From Anaeromyxobacter oryzae (GTDB lineage Bacteria; Myxococcota; Myxococcia; Myxococcales; Anaeromyxobacteraceae): a stretch of 64,000 nucleotides of DNA. Position numbers and translations under genes: made by a program. Of the stretch, positions 17,297 to 24,629 are shown piece after piece. Positions within the stretch are counted from its first letter, which is position 1, and every line of letters begins with the position of its first letter. The notes below the pieces were generated by a model that ran no database searches, was not told the DNA's origin, and worked only from the letters and a program-made list of their open reading frames with translations. The stretch is from the NCBI RefSeq assembly GCF_023169945.1, contig NZ_AP025591.1, forward strand, positions 3,092,481-3,156,480, in the 5' to 3' direction.

Positions 17297-17984
17297 TCTC
17301 CACTGCCGGCAGGACCAGCACGGTCGCTTCCGCGAGCTCGTGAAGATGGTGAACGGCGAGGCGGAGGGCCTCGTCCTCGCCGGAGATCTGACCGATCACG
17401 GCCTCGTCGACGAGGTGAAGACGCTCGCGGAGGTGCTGACGGGCCTGCGCGTCCCGTGCGCCGCCGTGCTCGGGAACCACGACTTCGAGGGCGGGGTGGT
17501 GAAGGAGATCGTCCGGATCCTCGGCGAGGCGAAGGTGACCGTGCTCGACGGCGATCACGCCGTCTTCGACCACCGCCTCGGCATCGCCGGGGTGAAGGGC
17601 TTCGCCGGCGGGTTCGACAAGGCGATGCTGCAGGCGTTCGGCGAGCCGGTGATCAAGGCGTTCGTCCAGGAGGCCGTGAACGAGTCCTTGAAGCTCGAGG
17701 CGGCCCTCGCGCAGCTCGAGGTCGAGAAGAAGATCGTCCTCATGCACTACGCGCCGATCGCGGACACCGTCGCGGGGGAGGACCTGCAGCTCCGGCCGTA
17801 CCTCGGGACGACCCGCCTCGCGGCGCCGTGCGAGGCGTTCGGCGCCGTCGCGGTGTTCCACGGCCACGCCCACCACGGCACGCTCGAGGGGAAGACGCCG
17901 AAGGGGATCCCCGTCTACAACGTGGCGATGCCGCTCATCCGGAAGCTGATGGACGACAAGCGGTTCAGGGTGTTCGAGCTGTAG
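17256..17984 (+). CDS. Metallophosphoesterase
   Basis: A 242-residue calcineurin-like phosphoesterase. Metal-binding motifs appear in order: ADLHC, GDLTDHG, GNHDF, MHYAP and GHAHHG. The fold covers the whole protein, and there is no signal peptide. The substrate could be a phosphoprotein, nucleotide or cyclic nucleotide; nothing decides it. ATG 17256 has GGGAGGGG upstream and lies inside the end of the nucleotidyltransferase gene. That 41-base overlap suggests translational coupling and possibly opposing chemistry, nucleotide addition versus removal. Confidence 0.85.
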   Translation: MAANGTFRLAAVADLHCRQDQHGRFRELVKMVNGEAEGLVLAGDLTDHGLVDEVKTLAEVLTGLRVPCAAVLGNHDFEGGVVKEIVRILGEAKVTVLDGDHAVFDHRLGIAGVKGFAGGFDKAMLQAFGEPVIKAFVQEAVNESLKLEAALAQLEVEKKIVLMHYAPIADTVAGEDLQLRPYLGTTRLAAPCEAFGAVAVFHGHAHHGTLEGKTPKGIPVYNVAMPLIRKLMDDKRFRVFEL

Positions 17985-17991
17985 GCGCGGG

Positions 17992-18190
17992 GCCCGTGCG
18001 CCGTAAACGTGCCCGTAAACGTGCCCGGCTTCTCCGTTCTCCGTCACCCGCTTCCCGTGGCCCGTGGCCCGTGGCCCGGCACCGGAAGTTGCTCGACGAA
18101 GCACGTCTCACGCGGCAGGGGCCACGGGCCACGGGAGCTGGGTCACGGGCACGGGCGATCGGGCACGTGTACGGGCACGGCCACGGTTCA
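17992..18190 (+). repeat. CACGGG repeat, two copies in inverted orientation
   Basis: The convergent gap holds a repeat in opposite orientations. Copy A (17992-18079, minus sense) has a 12-base tandem CCGTAAACGTGC at 18001-18012 and 18013-18024, and CCCGTGG three times in tandem at 18054-18074. Copy B (18119-18190, plus sense) begins GGGCCACGGGCCACGGGA, continues with GGGTCACGGGCACGG and ends with GGGCACG/ACGGGCACGG units. The two could pair into a large hairpin around an unrelated 40-base centre. A third copy is at 44814-44888. No coding frame is convincing here. Confidence 0.7.
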
Positions 18191-18203
18191 CGGCGCCTGC
18201 TCG

Positions 18204-18584
18204 TCAGTGCCGTAACGGCGGCGGTCCCGCCGCCTTCCGGACGCGCTCGAGGATCTCGTCCATCCCCACCGACTTCGGGATGTAGCCCTGGGCGCCGAGG
18301 AGCTCGGCCTCCCACTCGAAGCCGTACGCGGAGAGGATGAGGATGGGGACCGCGGCGCTCTTCGCGTCGCCGCGCATCCGCTCCATCACGCCCCAGCCGT
18401 CGAGCACCGGCATCTTGAGGTCGAGGAGGACGATGCCGGGCGCCTCCTCGGAGACCTTGCCGAGCGCGACCTCGCCGTTCTCCGCCTTCTGGACCGGGTA
18501 GCCGGCCTCGGTGAGCACCTCGGAGAGGGCCTCGCGGAAGTCGTCGTCGTCGTCGACGACGAGGATGTACTGGCCGGGAGTCAT
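18204..18584 (-). CDS. Single-domain response regulator
   Basis: A 126-residue CheY-like receiver with no output domain. ILVVDDDDDF supplies the acidic pocket, IVLLDLKMPVLDG the phosphorylated Asp, LILSAY the switch Ser/Thr position, and YIPKSV the conserved Lys. Its ATG overlaps the stop of the upstream DHH phosphoesterase gene by the 4 bases ATGA, so it is probably translated by reinitiation. No histidine kinase lies nearby. Confidence 0.88.
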   Translation of the reverse strand: MTPGQYILVVDDDDDFREALSEVLTEAGYPVQKAENGEVALGKVSEEAPGIVLLDLKMPVLDGWGVMERMRGDAKSAAVPILILSAYGFEWEAELLGAQGYIPKSVGMDEILERVRKAAGPPPLRH

Positions 18585-19534
18585 GGCGTGCGCAGGGCGC
18601 CCGCGATCTCCCGCGCGATGCGGCGGGCCTCGGCGAGCTGGTCGGGGCCGAGCGACACCGCGCCGACGACCGGATGGCCGCCGCCGCCGTAGCGCTCGCA
18701 GAGCTTCGAGATGTCGTGGGTGCGCTTCTCGCGGGCCCAGGGGTTCGAGCCGACCGAGATCTTGGTCTTCTTCGCGTCCTTCGTGACGACGACGGTGTAC
18801 CGCGCGTCCGGGAACAGGTCGTACGCGATGAACTTGTTCGCGCCCTCGACGGCGGTGTCGCCGAGGTCGACCTCGACCACCCCGTCGCTCACCCGCGCGT
18901 GCCTGCGCACGACGTCGATGTTCGACCGGTGCCGCTCGAGGATGGGCCCGAGGGGGCCGGACACCCAGGGCTCCGCCGCGATCTCGGAGAGCGACCGGTG
19001 CTGCATCGCCTCGATGAGGCGGGTGGGCACGGAGGGATCCTTCGTCGCCTCGAGCAGCGTCATGATCTTGAGCGCCGGCTGCTCGAGGCGGACCGCGGTC
19101 TGGGCCGAGTCGAAGCGCGCCGCGTCGATGACGTCGGCCCACGCCACCAGCTCGGCGAGGTCGTCGGCGCGCCAGGCGAAGCGATCGGCGAGCGTCCGGG
19201 CGATGAACCCGGTGCAGCTCGGGGCGGTCGGGTCCCAGAACTTCTGGCCGGAGGTGTCCCGCTCGAACGCCGCTCGGTCCTCCGGGGCGGGGAACGCGCT
19301 CGCGTGGTGGTCGAACCACCAGTGAAGCCGCGGCGAGAACCGGAAATCCACGCAGGCGGTCACGTCCGCCGCGAACGCGTCCTTCGGGAACGGATCTCCC
19401 TGCTGATGGTGCAGGGGGCGGAAGGAGATCTCGGAGAGGCGCGTCCCCTCGCGCTCGCGGAAGAAACGGGCGAAGAGGGCCGCCGATGCGCAGCCGTCGA
19501 AGCAGTTACCGTGGTAGAGGAGCTCGAGCTGCAT
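18581..19534 (-). CDS. DHH family phosphoesterase
   Basis: A 317-residue protein. YHGNCFDGCASAALF is the first metal-ligand motif in a variant form, ACVDF the second, and WWFDHHASA the DHH motif. The C-terminal DHHA1 domain has RYGGGGHPVVGAVSL, the GGGHP substrate loop. Family members cleave nano-RNA, pAp or cyclic dinucleotides. The first motif differs from NrnA (PDGDA), so assignment to a subfamily is unsafe. It is coupled by ATGA to the receiver gene, which suggests the two work together. Confidence 0.82.
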   Translation of the reverse strand: MQLELLYHGNCFDGCASAALFARFFREREGTRLSEISFRPLHHQQGDPFPKDAFAADVTACVDFRFSPRLHWWFDHHASAFPAPEDRAAFERDTSGQKFWDPTAPSCTGFIARTLADRFAWRADDLAELVAWADVIDAARFDSAQTAVRLEQPALKIMTLLEATKDPSVPTRLIEAMQHRSLSEIAAEPWVSGPLGPILERHRSNIDVVRRHARVSDGVVEVDLGDTAVEGANKFIAYDLFPDARYTVVVTKDAKKTKISVGSNPWAREKRTHDISKLCERYGGGGHPVVGAVSLGPDQLAEARRIAREIAGALRTP

Positions 19535-19950
19535 CGGCGCGGCAATCTAGTGACCCGGGGAGCATAGCGTCAACGCGAGCGTGCGGGTCCGGGTCTCCGG
19601 GCATGCCCCCGTAGGGGTGGACGGTCGCCGCGCCGCGCGCCCCCGCCGCGTCCGGCCGGCGACCTCGATGAGGCGCTCCTCGCGCCGGCCGCTGACCGGC
19701 GCGGGATCGCACCCGCGCTCGATCACCCACCGTGAATGGCGCCGCGATGCGCGGCCCCGTCGCCCCGCGGCCGGCGCCGCGGCGGTGACGGGCGGCGGGG
19801 CGGGCCCGGCCCTGGACGCCCGGCCGGGCCGGCCGGCGAAGCCGCGGCGCCCCTCCGCTGGCGGCCCGGCGGGCCGCGGGCGACCACCTGCGCCGCGAGC
19901 GCTCGGCGAGGTAGCGGGGCCGGGTTTCGCTGGGTTACACTCCGTCCGGC
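19535..19950. other. Divergent intergenic region, 416 bases
   Basis: The region lies between the DHH gene and hprK. It is GC-rich with several short inverted repeats but no convincing open frame, tRNA or riboswitch. The only readable element is TACACT just before hprK. Confidence 0.6.
19936..19941 (+). promoter_or_regulatory. -10 element (TACACT) for the hprK operon
   Basis: TACACT ends 9 bases before ATG 19951, giving a predicted 3-base leader. No -35 is recognised. Confidence 0.45.
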
Positions 19951-20916
19951 ATGGATGCCATCCGCGTCGGGGCCCTCCTCGACGACTCGAAGTTCGACCT
20001 CCGGCTCACGCTGGTCGCGGGCAAGCAAGGGCTCTCGCGGCGCATCAGCTCGTCCCGGATCCAGAAGCCCGGGCTCGTGCTCGCGGGGTTCACCGAGTAC
20101 CTGCACAAGGAGCGGGTGCAGGTGTTCGGCAACACGGAGATGAGCTACCTCGGGACGCTGCCGCGGGAGCGGGCGGTCGCGGTCCTCCGCAACTTCTTCT
20201 CGCAGGACATCGCCTGCCTCGTCGTGACGAAGGGGCTCGAGGTGCCGCCGGAGATGAGCGCCGTGGCGGACGAAGCGGGCGTGCCGCTGCTCCGCACGAC
20301 CCATCTCTCCTCGAACTTCATCGAGTCCGTCCAGAACTGCCTCGAGGACATCCTGACCGCGCAGACGTCCATGCATGGCGTGCTCCTGGACGTGTTCGGC
20401 GTCGGGATCCTGCTCCTCGGCAAGTCCGGCATCGGCAAGAGCGAGATCGCCCTCGACCTCGTGATGCGGGGTCACCGCCTCGTCGCCGACGACATCGTCG
20501 ACGTGAAGCGGCGGACGCCCGACTCGGTCGTCGGGGCGGGCTCCGAGATCATCAAGCACCACATGGAGATCCGCGGGCTCGGCATCATCAACATCAAGGA
20601 CCTCTTCGGCGTCGCGTCGATCCGCGAGCGCAAGAAGATCGAGATCGTCCTCGAGCTGGTCGAGTGGGATCCGCACGTCGAGTACGATCGCCTCGGCGTC
20701 GAGGAGAAGAAGTTCCGGATCCTCGACGTCGAGATCCCGATGCTGATCGTGCCGGTCCGCCCCGGCCGCAACATGACCACGATCGTCGAGGTCGCGGCCC
20801 GTAACCACCTGCTCAAGCTCCAGGGCCACCACTCGGCCCGCGAGTTCCAGGAGCGGCTCAACCGCGCCATCGCCCTCGCTCCGGGCGGGCGGGTCGGCGA
20901 GCTCGACGTCGAATGA
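19951..20916 (+). CDS. hprK: HPr kinase/phosphorylase
   Basis: A 321-residue bifunctional enzyme that phosphorylates HPr on a serine and removes the phosphate again. The C-terminal catalytic domain has the P-loop GKSGIGKSE (residues 157-165). [16 protein letters not shown] is the HprK signature. The N-terminal domain (about residues 1-130) is of the usual DRTGG-like type. Its target Ser48 is present in the HPr encoded 4 kb downstream in the same cluster. The stop overlaps the rapZ start by ATGA. Confidence 0.95.
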   Translation: MDAIRVGALLDDSKFDLRLTLVAGKQGLSRRISSSRIQKPGLVLAGFTEYLHKERVQVFGNTEMSYLGTLPRERAVAVLRNFFSQDIACLVVTKGLEVPPEMSAVADEAGVPLLRTTHLSSNFIESVQNCLEDILTAQTSMHGVLLDVFGVGILLLGKSGIGKSEIALDLVMRGHRLVADDIVDVKRRTPDSVVGAGSEIIKHHMEIRGLGIINIKDLFGVASIRERKKIEIVLELVEWDPHVEYDRLGVEEKKFRILDVEIPMLIVPVRPGRNMTTIVEVAARNHLLKLQGHHSAREFQERLNRAIALAPGGRVGELDVE

Positions 20917-21794
20917 CCGAAACCGCTCGTGGCGGTCCGCAGGTGGTGATCCTCACCGGGGTGTCGGGCTCGGGGAAGTCGACCGCCCTGCGCGCGCTCG
21001 AGGACGCCGGCTTCTACTGCGTCGACAACCTCCCCATCGTCTTCCTCGAGAAGCTCCTCGAGCTTTCCGGCCACACCGCCGGCGAGGTCTCGCGCATCGC
21101 GCTCGTCGTGGACGCGCGCGAGGGCCGGTTCCTCGTGGAGGCGCCGCGCGTCATCCAGGAGCTCCGCCAGCAGGGCGCGGACGTCGAGGTGATCTTCCTC
21201 GATGCGTCCGACGAGTCGCTCGTCCGCCGCTACTCCGAGACCCGCCGGCGGCACCCGCTCGCCGGGGAGGGCGGCACGGTGCCCGACGGGATCGCCACGG
21301 AGCGCCTCGCGCTCGCCGACCTGAAGGCCATCGCGGACGAGGTGATCGACACGACCACGCTGAACGTCCACGAGCTGAAGCGGCTCGTGGGGCGCCGGTT
21401 CGTCGCGGGCGAGGGCGCGAAGCTCGGGGTGACGGTGGTCTCCTTCGGCTACCGGTTCGGGATCCCGACCCACGCGGACCTGGTGCTCGACGTGCGGTTC
21501 CTGCCCAATCCGTTCTTCATCCCCGAGCTGAAGCCGTTCCCCGGGACGGATCCGCGCGTCGCCTCGTTCGTCCTCGGCCAGGCGGACGCGAAGGCGTTCC
21601 TGGACCGCGTCGCCGAGCTGTGCGGGTTCCTGCTGCCCCGGTACCGGACCGAGGGCAAGAGCTACCTCACGATCGCGATCGGCTGCACGGGGGGCAAGCA
21701 CCGGTCCGTGGCGATCGCCGGGGCGCTCTCCGAGCGCCTCGAGGCGGGCGGCCAGCCCGTGCGGCTCTGGCACCGCGACGTGGAGAAGGAATAG
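20913..21794 (+). CDS. rapZ: RNase adapter / nucleotide-binding protein RapZ
   Basis: A 293-residue protein with an N-terminal P-loop GVSGSGKST and [12 protein letters not shown], typical of the YvcJ/RapZ family. The C-terminal half has [26 protein letters not shown] and [16 protein letters not shown], the RapZ-specific domain. In enterobacteria RapZ directs small RNA GlmZ to RNase E. In other bacteria its role is less clear, and no GlmZ-like RNA is recognised here. It is coupled to hprK by a 4-base overlap. Confidence 0.95.
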   Translation: MTETARGGPQVVILTGVSGSGKSTALRALEDAGFYCVDNLPIVFLEKLLELSGHTAGEVSRIALVVDAREGRFLVEAPRVIQELRQQGADVEVIFLDASDESLVRRYSETRRRHPLAGEGGTVPDGIATERLALADLKAIADEVIDTTTLNVHELKRLVGRRFVAGEGAKLGVTVVSFGYRFGIPTHADLVLDVRFLPNPFFIPELKPFPGTDPRVASFVLGQADAKAFLDRVAELCGFLLPRYRTEGKSYLTIAIGCTGGKHRSVAIAGALSERLEAGGQPVRLWHRDVEKE

Positions 21795-21837
21795 CGCAGC
21801 CGGACAGAGGACTGTGGCCGCGAGGGCGCGCGACGGC

Positions 21838-21843
21838 TATGGT
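21838..21843 (+). promoter_or_regulatory. Possible internal promoter (TATGGT) before EIIA
   Basis: TATGGT lies in the 99-base gap between rapZ and the EIIA gene, about 50 bases before its ATG. It could give the PTS part of the cluster its own transcript. Confidence 0.25.
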
Positions 21844-21893
21844 ACGCGCGCGCTCGCGGCCGGTCGCGAGCGGATCCAGGACGGACAACGGAC

Positions 21894-22313
21894 ATGGTCG
21901 GACTCGTCGTCGCCACGCACGGAAGGCTCGCGGAGGAGCTGCTCGCCACGGCGGAGGGCATCGTGGGCCGCCTGGAGCAGTGCGAGCCGGTGTCGATCCA
22001 CGCCGGGTCCTCGATGGAGGATGCGCGGTCGCGGCTCGCAGAGGCCGTGAAGCGCGCCGACACGGGCGACGGGGTCCTCGTCCTCACCGACATGTTCGGC
22101 GGTACCCCGGCGAACCTCGCCCTCACCTTCCTCGACGAGAAGCTCGAGGTGGTCACGGGCGTGAACCTGCCGATGATCCTGAAGCTCGCGACCGCGCGGG
22201 CCGAGAACGTCTCCCTCCAGGCCGCCGCCGAGCTCGTCACCGGGTACGGCCAGAAGAACATCACGCTCGCCTCGGAGCTCCTGCGGACCCGCGCCCGGAG
22301 CTCCCGATCCTGA
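21894..22313 (+). CDS. PTS EIIA component, mannose family
   Basis: A 139-residue protein. VVATHGRLAEEL places the phosphorylated His at position 9, and DMFGGTPANLAL is the second family motif. It accepts phosphate from HPr and passes it to EIIB. It is a separate polypeptide rather than an EIIAB fusion as in E. coli ManX. A 46-base gap to EIIB contains a CGGGGG/CCCCCG hairpin (22332-22347). Confidence 0.92.
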   Translation: MVGLVVATHGRLAEELLATAEGIVGRLEQCEPVSIHAGSSMEDARSRLAEAVKRADTGDGVLVLTDMFGGTPANLALTFLDEKLEVVTGVNLPMILKLATARAENVSLQAAAELVTGYGQKNITLASELLRTRARSSRS

Positions 22314-22359
22314 CGCGGGTCGGCTTGAATCCGGGGGCGCACCCCCGCGTCACACTCCA

Positions 22360-22854
22360 GTGATCTCCCTCGTCCGCGTCGACAACCGGCTCCTCCACGG
22401 GCAGATCCTCGAGGCCTGGGTCCCTCGCCTCGGGATCGACCAGGTGGTCGTCGCCGACGACGAGGCGGCGGCGAGCGACCTCGCCAAGGCCGCCATGACG
22501 CTGTGCGTCCCGCCGGAGCTGCCGGTCCGCATCCTGCCGGTCGCGGGGGTGGACTTCGCCGCGCTCGGGACGGGGCGGGTGAAGGTGCTCGTGCTCGTCC
22601 GCGACGTCGCCGGCCTCGCGCGGGCGCGGGCGGCCGGGCTCACCCCGGCGCTCGCTCCGAAGGTGAATCTCGGGAACGTGCACTTCGGCCCCGGCCGGAA
22701 GCAGGTCACGCCCTCCGTGTTCCTGTCCGGGGACGACGTGGCCGCCCTGCGGGCCCTCGCCGCCGAAGGGTTCGACGTGGAGGCGCGGGCGATCCCGTCC
22801 GAGCCCCCCGCCGGGATGGAGGACATCGAACGCCGGTACGCCGCGGCCCGATAG
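22360..22854 (+). CDS. PTS EIIB component, mannose/fructose/sorbose family
   Basis: A 164-residue protein. VRVDNRLLHGQILEAW carries the active His13 in the canonical R-x-D-x-R-x-x-H-G-Q setting. NLGNVHFGPGRKQVTPSVFL is the conserved C-terminal loop. It receives phosphate from EIIA and gives it to the sugar bound at EIIC/EIID. The start is a GTG directly after a CACACT stretch. Confidence 0.92.
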   Translation: MISLVRVDNRLLHGQILEAWVPRLGIDQVVVADDEAAASDLAKAAMTLCVPPELPVRILPVAGVDFAALGTGRVKVLVLVRDVAGLARARAAGLTPALAPKVNLGNVHFGPGRKQVTPSVFLSGDDVAALRALAAEGFDVEARAIPSEPPAGMEDIERRYAAAR

Positions 22855-22870
22855 GTTAGACTCATCGAGC

Positions 22871-23566
22871 TTGGGCTATCTCGTCCTAGGGCTCGTCGCC
22901 GGGCTGGCTGCGGTGGAGCGAAAGGGGTTCTTGCAGGCGATGCTCTCGCGGCCGATCGCGCTCGCGCCCGTCGCGGGGTGGGCGCTCGGGGACGCGGCGG
23001 GCGGGCTCCTCCTCGCGCCACCGCTCGAGCTGTTCTGGCTCGGCGCGGTGAACCTCGGTGCGGCGCTCCCGGTGCACGAGGCGCTCGGCACCGCCGCGAT
23101 CACCGGAGGCGCGGTCCTCGCCGGGCGCGCGCTCGGCGCGGGCGTCACCCCGGAGATCGGGATCCTCGCGGTGCTCGTCGCCGCGCCGGTCGCGCTCCTC
23201 GGCCGGAAGGCCGACCGGCTCGTCGAGGGCTGGAACGAGCGGATCGCGCTGCACGCCGAGGCCGCCCTCGCGGGCCACCACCTCCGCGAGGCGGTCCGCT
23301 GCAACCTCTACGGCCTCGCGGCCCCCTTCGCGATCGCGGCGGTGCTCGCGCCGCTGGCGGCCGCCGTCGCGGCGGTCGTCATTCCGCCGCTCTTGCGCGC
23401 CGCGCCGGACGCGGCGGGGCCGCTCCAGGTCGGGTTCTTCGCGTTCGCGGCGTTCGCGTGCGCGTCCGGCGCGAAGGCGCTCCGGGCGCGGGCGGCGCCG
23501 CGCTGGTTCTTCGCCGCGGGCGCCGTGGTGGCCGCCGCCGGTCTCGCCGTCGGGAGGCTCCGGTGA
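22871..23566 (+). CDS. PTS EIIC component, mannose family
   Basis: A 231-residue, strongly hydrophobic inner-membrane protein. ERKGFLQAMLSRPIALAPVAGWALGD and LELFWLGAVNLGAALPVHEALGTAA are hallmark segments of EIIC-Man. It is shorter than E. coli ManY (about 265), mostly in loops and C-terminus. It starts at TTG 16 bases after EIIB and overlaps EIID by GTGA. Confidence 0.88.
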   Translation: MGYLVLGLVAGLAAVERKGFLQAMLSRPIALAPVAGWALGDAAGGLLLAPPLELFWLGAVNLGAALPVHEALGTAAITGGAVLAGRALGAGVTPEIGILAVLVAAPVALLGRKADRLVEGWNERIALHAEAALAGHHLREAVRCNLYGLAAPFAIAAVLAPLAAAVAAVVIPPLLRAAPDAAGPLQVGFFAFAAFACASGAKALRARAAPRWFFAAGAVVAAAGLAVGRLR

Positions 23567-24354
23567 CCGAGGCCGCGGCAGCGCTCGCGCCCGCGAAGGT
23601 CCCCGCCGGCACGCTCGTGCGCGTGTTCTGGCGCTGCCTCTTCCTCCAGGCGAGCTGGAACCGGCGCGGGATGCAGAACCTCGGATTCGCCTACGCGATC
23701 GATCCGGCGCTCCGCGCGCTCTACGCCGACCCCATCCGGCGCGAGGAGGCCCTCCGGCGCCACCTCGGCTTCTTCAACTGCCACCCGTACATGGCGGCGG
23801 CGATCGTCGGCGGGGCGATCCACCACGAGGAGCGCGTCGCCTCCGGCGCCGAGCCGGAGCGCGGTCCGCTCGCCTACAAGGCGACGCTGCAGGGCCCGCT
23901 CGCCGCGCTCGGCGACGGCTTCTTCTGGACCGCGCTCCGCCCGTTCTTCGGCGCGCTCGCGGCGCTCGGGGCGCTCCTCTTCGGCGCGCCGGCGATCGTC
24001 GCGGCGCTCGCGGTCTACAACGCGATCCACCTCGCCCTCCGGGTCGGCCTGTTCCGCGCCGGGTACCTCCGGGGCGACCAGCTCGTCGCGACCATCGGCC
24101 GCCTCTCCCTGCCCGCCCTGGCGGACCGCCTGCGGGCGGCGGGGGCCGGGCTCTGCGGCGCGTCCGCGGCCGTGTTCCTCCTCCGCGCCGGGGTCGTCTC
24201 GGGCCCCGCCGCCGCCGCCCTCGTCGCGATCGCCGCGGCCGCGGGCTACGCCGCGCTCGCGAAGGGCGCAAGGCTCCTCCCCACCGCGTACGTGGCGACG
24301 CTCATGGGGTTCGGTGCGGGCCTCCTCCTCGGCCACCTGCACGGGAGCAGCTAG
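23563..24354 (+). CDS. PTS EIID component, mannose family
   Basis: A 263-residue membrane protein. FLQASWNRRGMQNLGFAYAI, FFNCHPYMAAAIVG and YKATLQGPLAALGDGFFW are family motifs for EIID-Man. Most of the remainder is transmembrane. Together with EIIC it forms the sugar channel; the sugar cannot be read from sequence. It starts at GTG overlapping the EIIC stop. Confidence 0.9.
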   Translation: MTEAAAALAPAKVPAGTLVRVFWRCLFLQASWNRRGMQNLGFAYAIDPALRALYADPIRREEALRRHLGFFNCHPYMAAAIVGGAIHHEERVASGAEPERGPLAYKATLQGPLAALGDGFFWTALRPFFGALAALGALLFGAPAIVAALAVYNAIHLALRVGLFRAGYLRGDQLVATIGRLSLPALADRLRAAGAGLCGASAAVFLLRAGVVSGPAAAALVAIAAAAGYAALAKGARLLPTAYVATLMGFGAGLLLGHLHGSS

Positions 24355-24356
24355 GG

Positions 24357-24629
24357 ATGGCCCGAGTCGAGCGCAACTTCACGATCGTGAATCAGCTCGG
24401 GCTGCACGCCCGCGCCGCGGCGCAGCTCGTCCAGACGGCCAATCGCTACCGCTCGGAGATCCACGTCGAGAAGGACGGGATGCAGGTGAACGGGAAGAGC
24501 ATCATGGGCGTGCTCACCCTCGCCGCCGCCAAGGGGTCGCAGATCACGGTATCCTGCGAGGGCGAGGACGCCGAGACCGCGCTCGCGGCGCTCGCGAAGG
24601 TGATCGAGAGCGGCTTCGGGGAGAAATGA
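24357..24629 (+). CDS. ptsH: Phosphocarrier protein HPr
   Basis: A 90-residue protein. NQLGLHARAAAQ carries the EI-phosphorylated His17, and VNGKSIMGVL carries Ser48, the equivalent of the regulatory Ser46 that HprK phosphorylates. Presence of both residues alongside hprK means both the transfer and the regulatory branches can work. ATG lies 2 bases after the EIID stop, and the stop overlaps ptsI by ATGA. Confidence 0.95.
   Translation: MARVERNFTIVNQLGLHARAAAQLVQTANRYRSEIHVEKDGMQVNGKSIMGVLTLAAAKGSQITVSCEGEDAETALAALAKVIESGFGEK

Noticed and set aside
19535..19950. tRNA or small RNA gene in the gap before hprK
   Set aside because: No T-loop-like GGTTCGA motif, cloverleaf or promoter-terminator pair could be made out; the stretch is only GC-rich.
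22332..22347. CGGGGG/CCCCCG hairpin between EIIA and EIIB genes as a terminator
   Set aside because: There is no T run, the stem is short, and it lies inside an evident operon. At most a weak processing or attenuation site.
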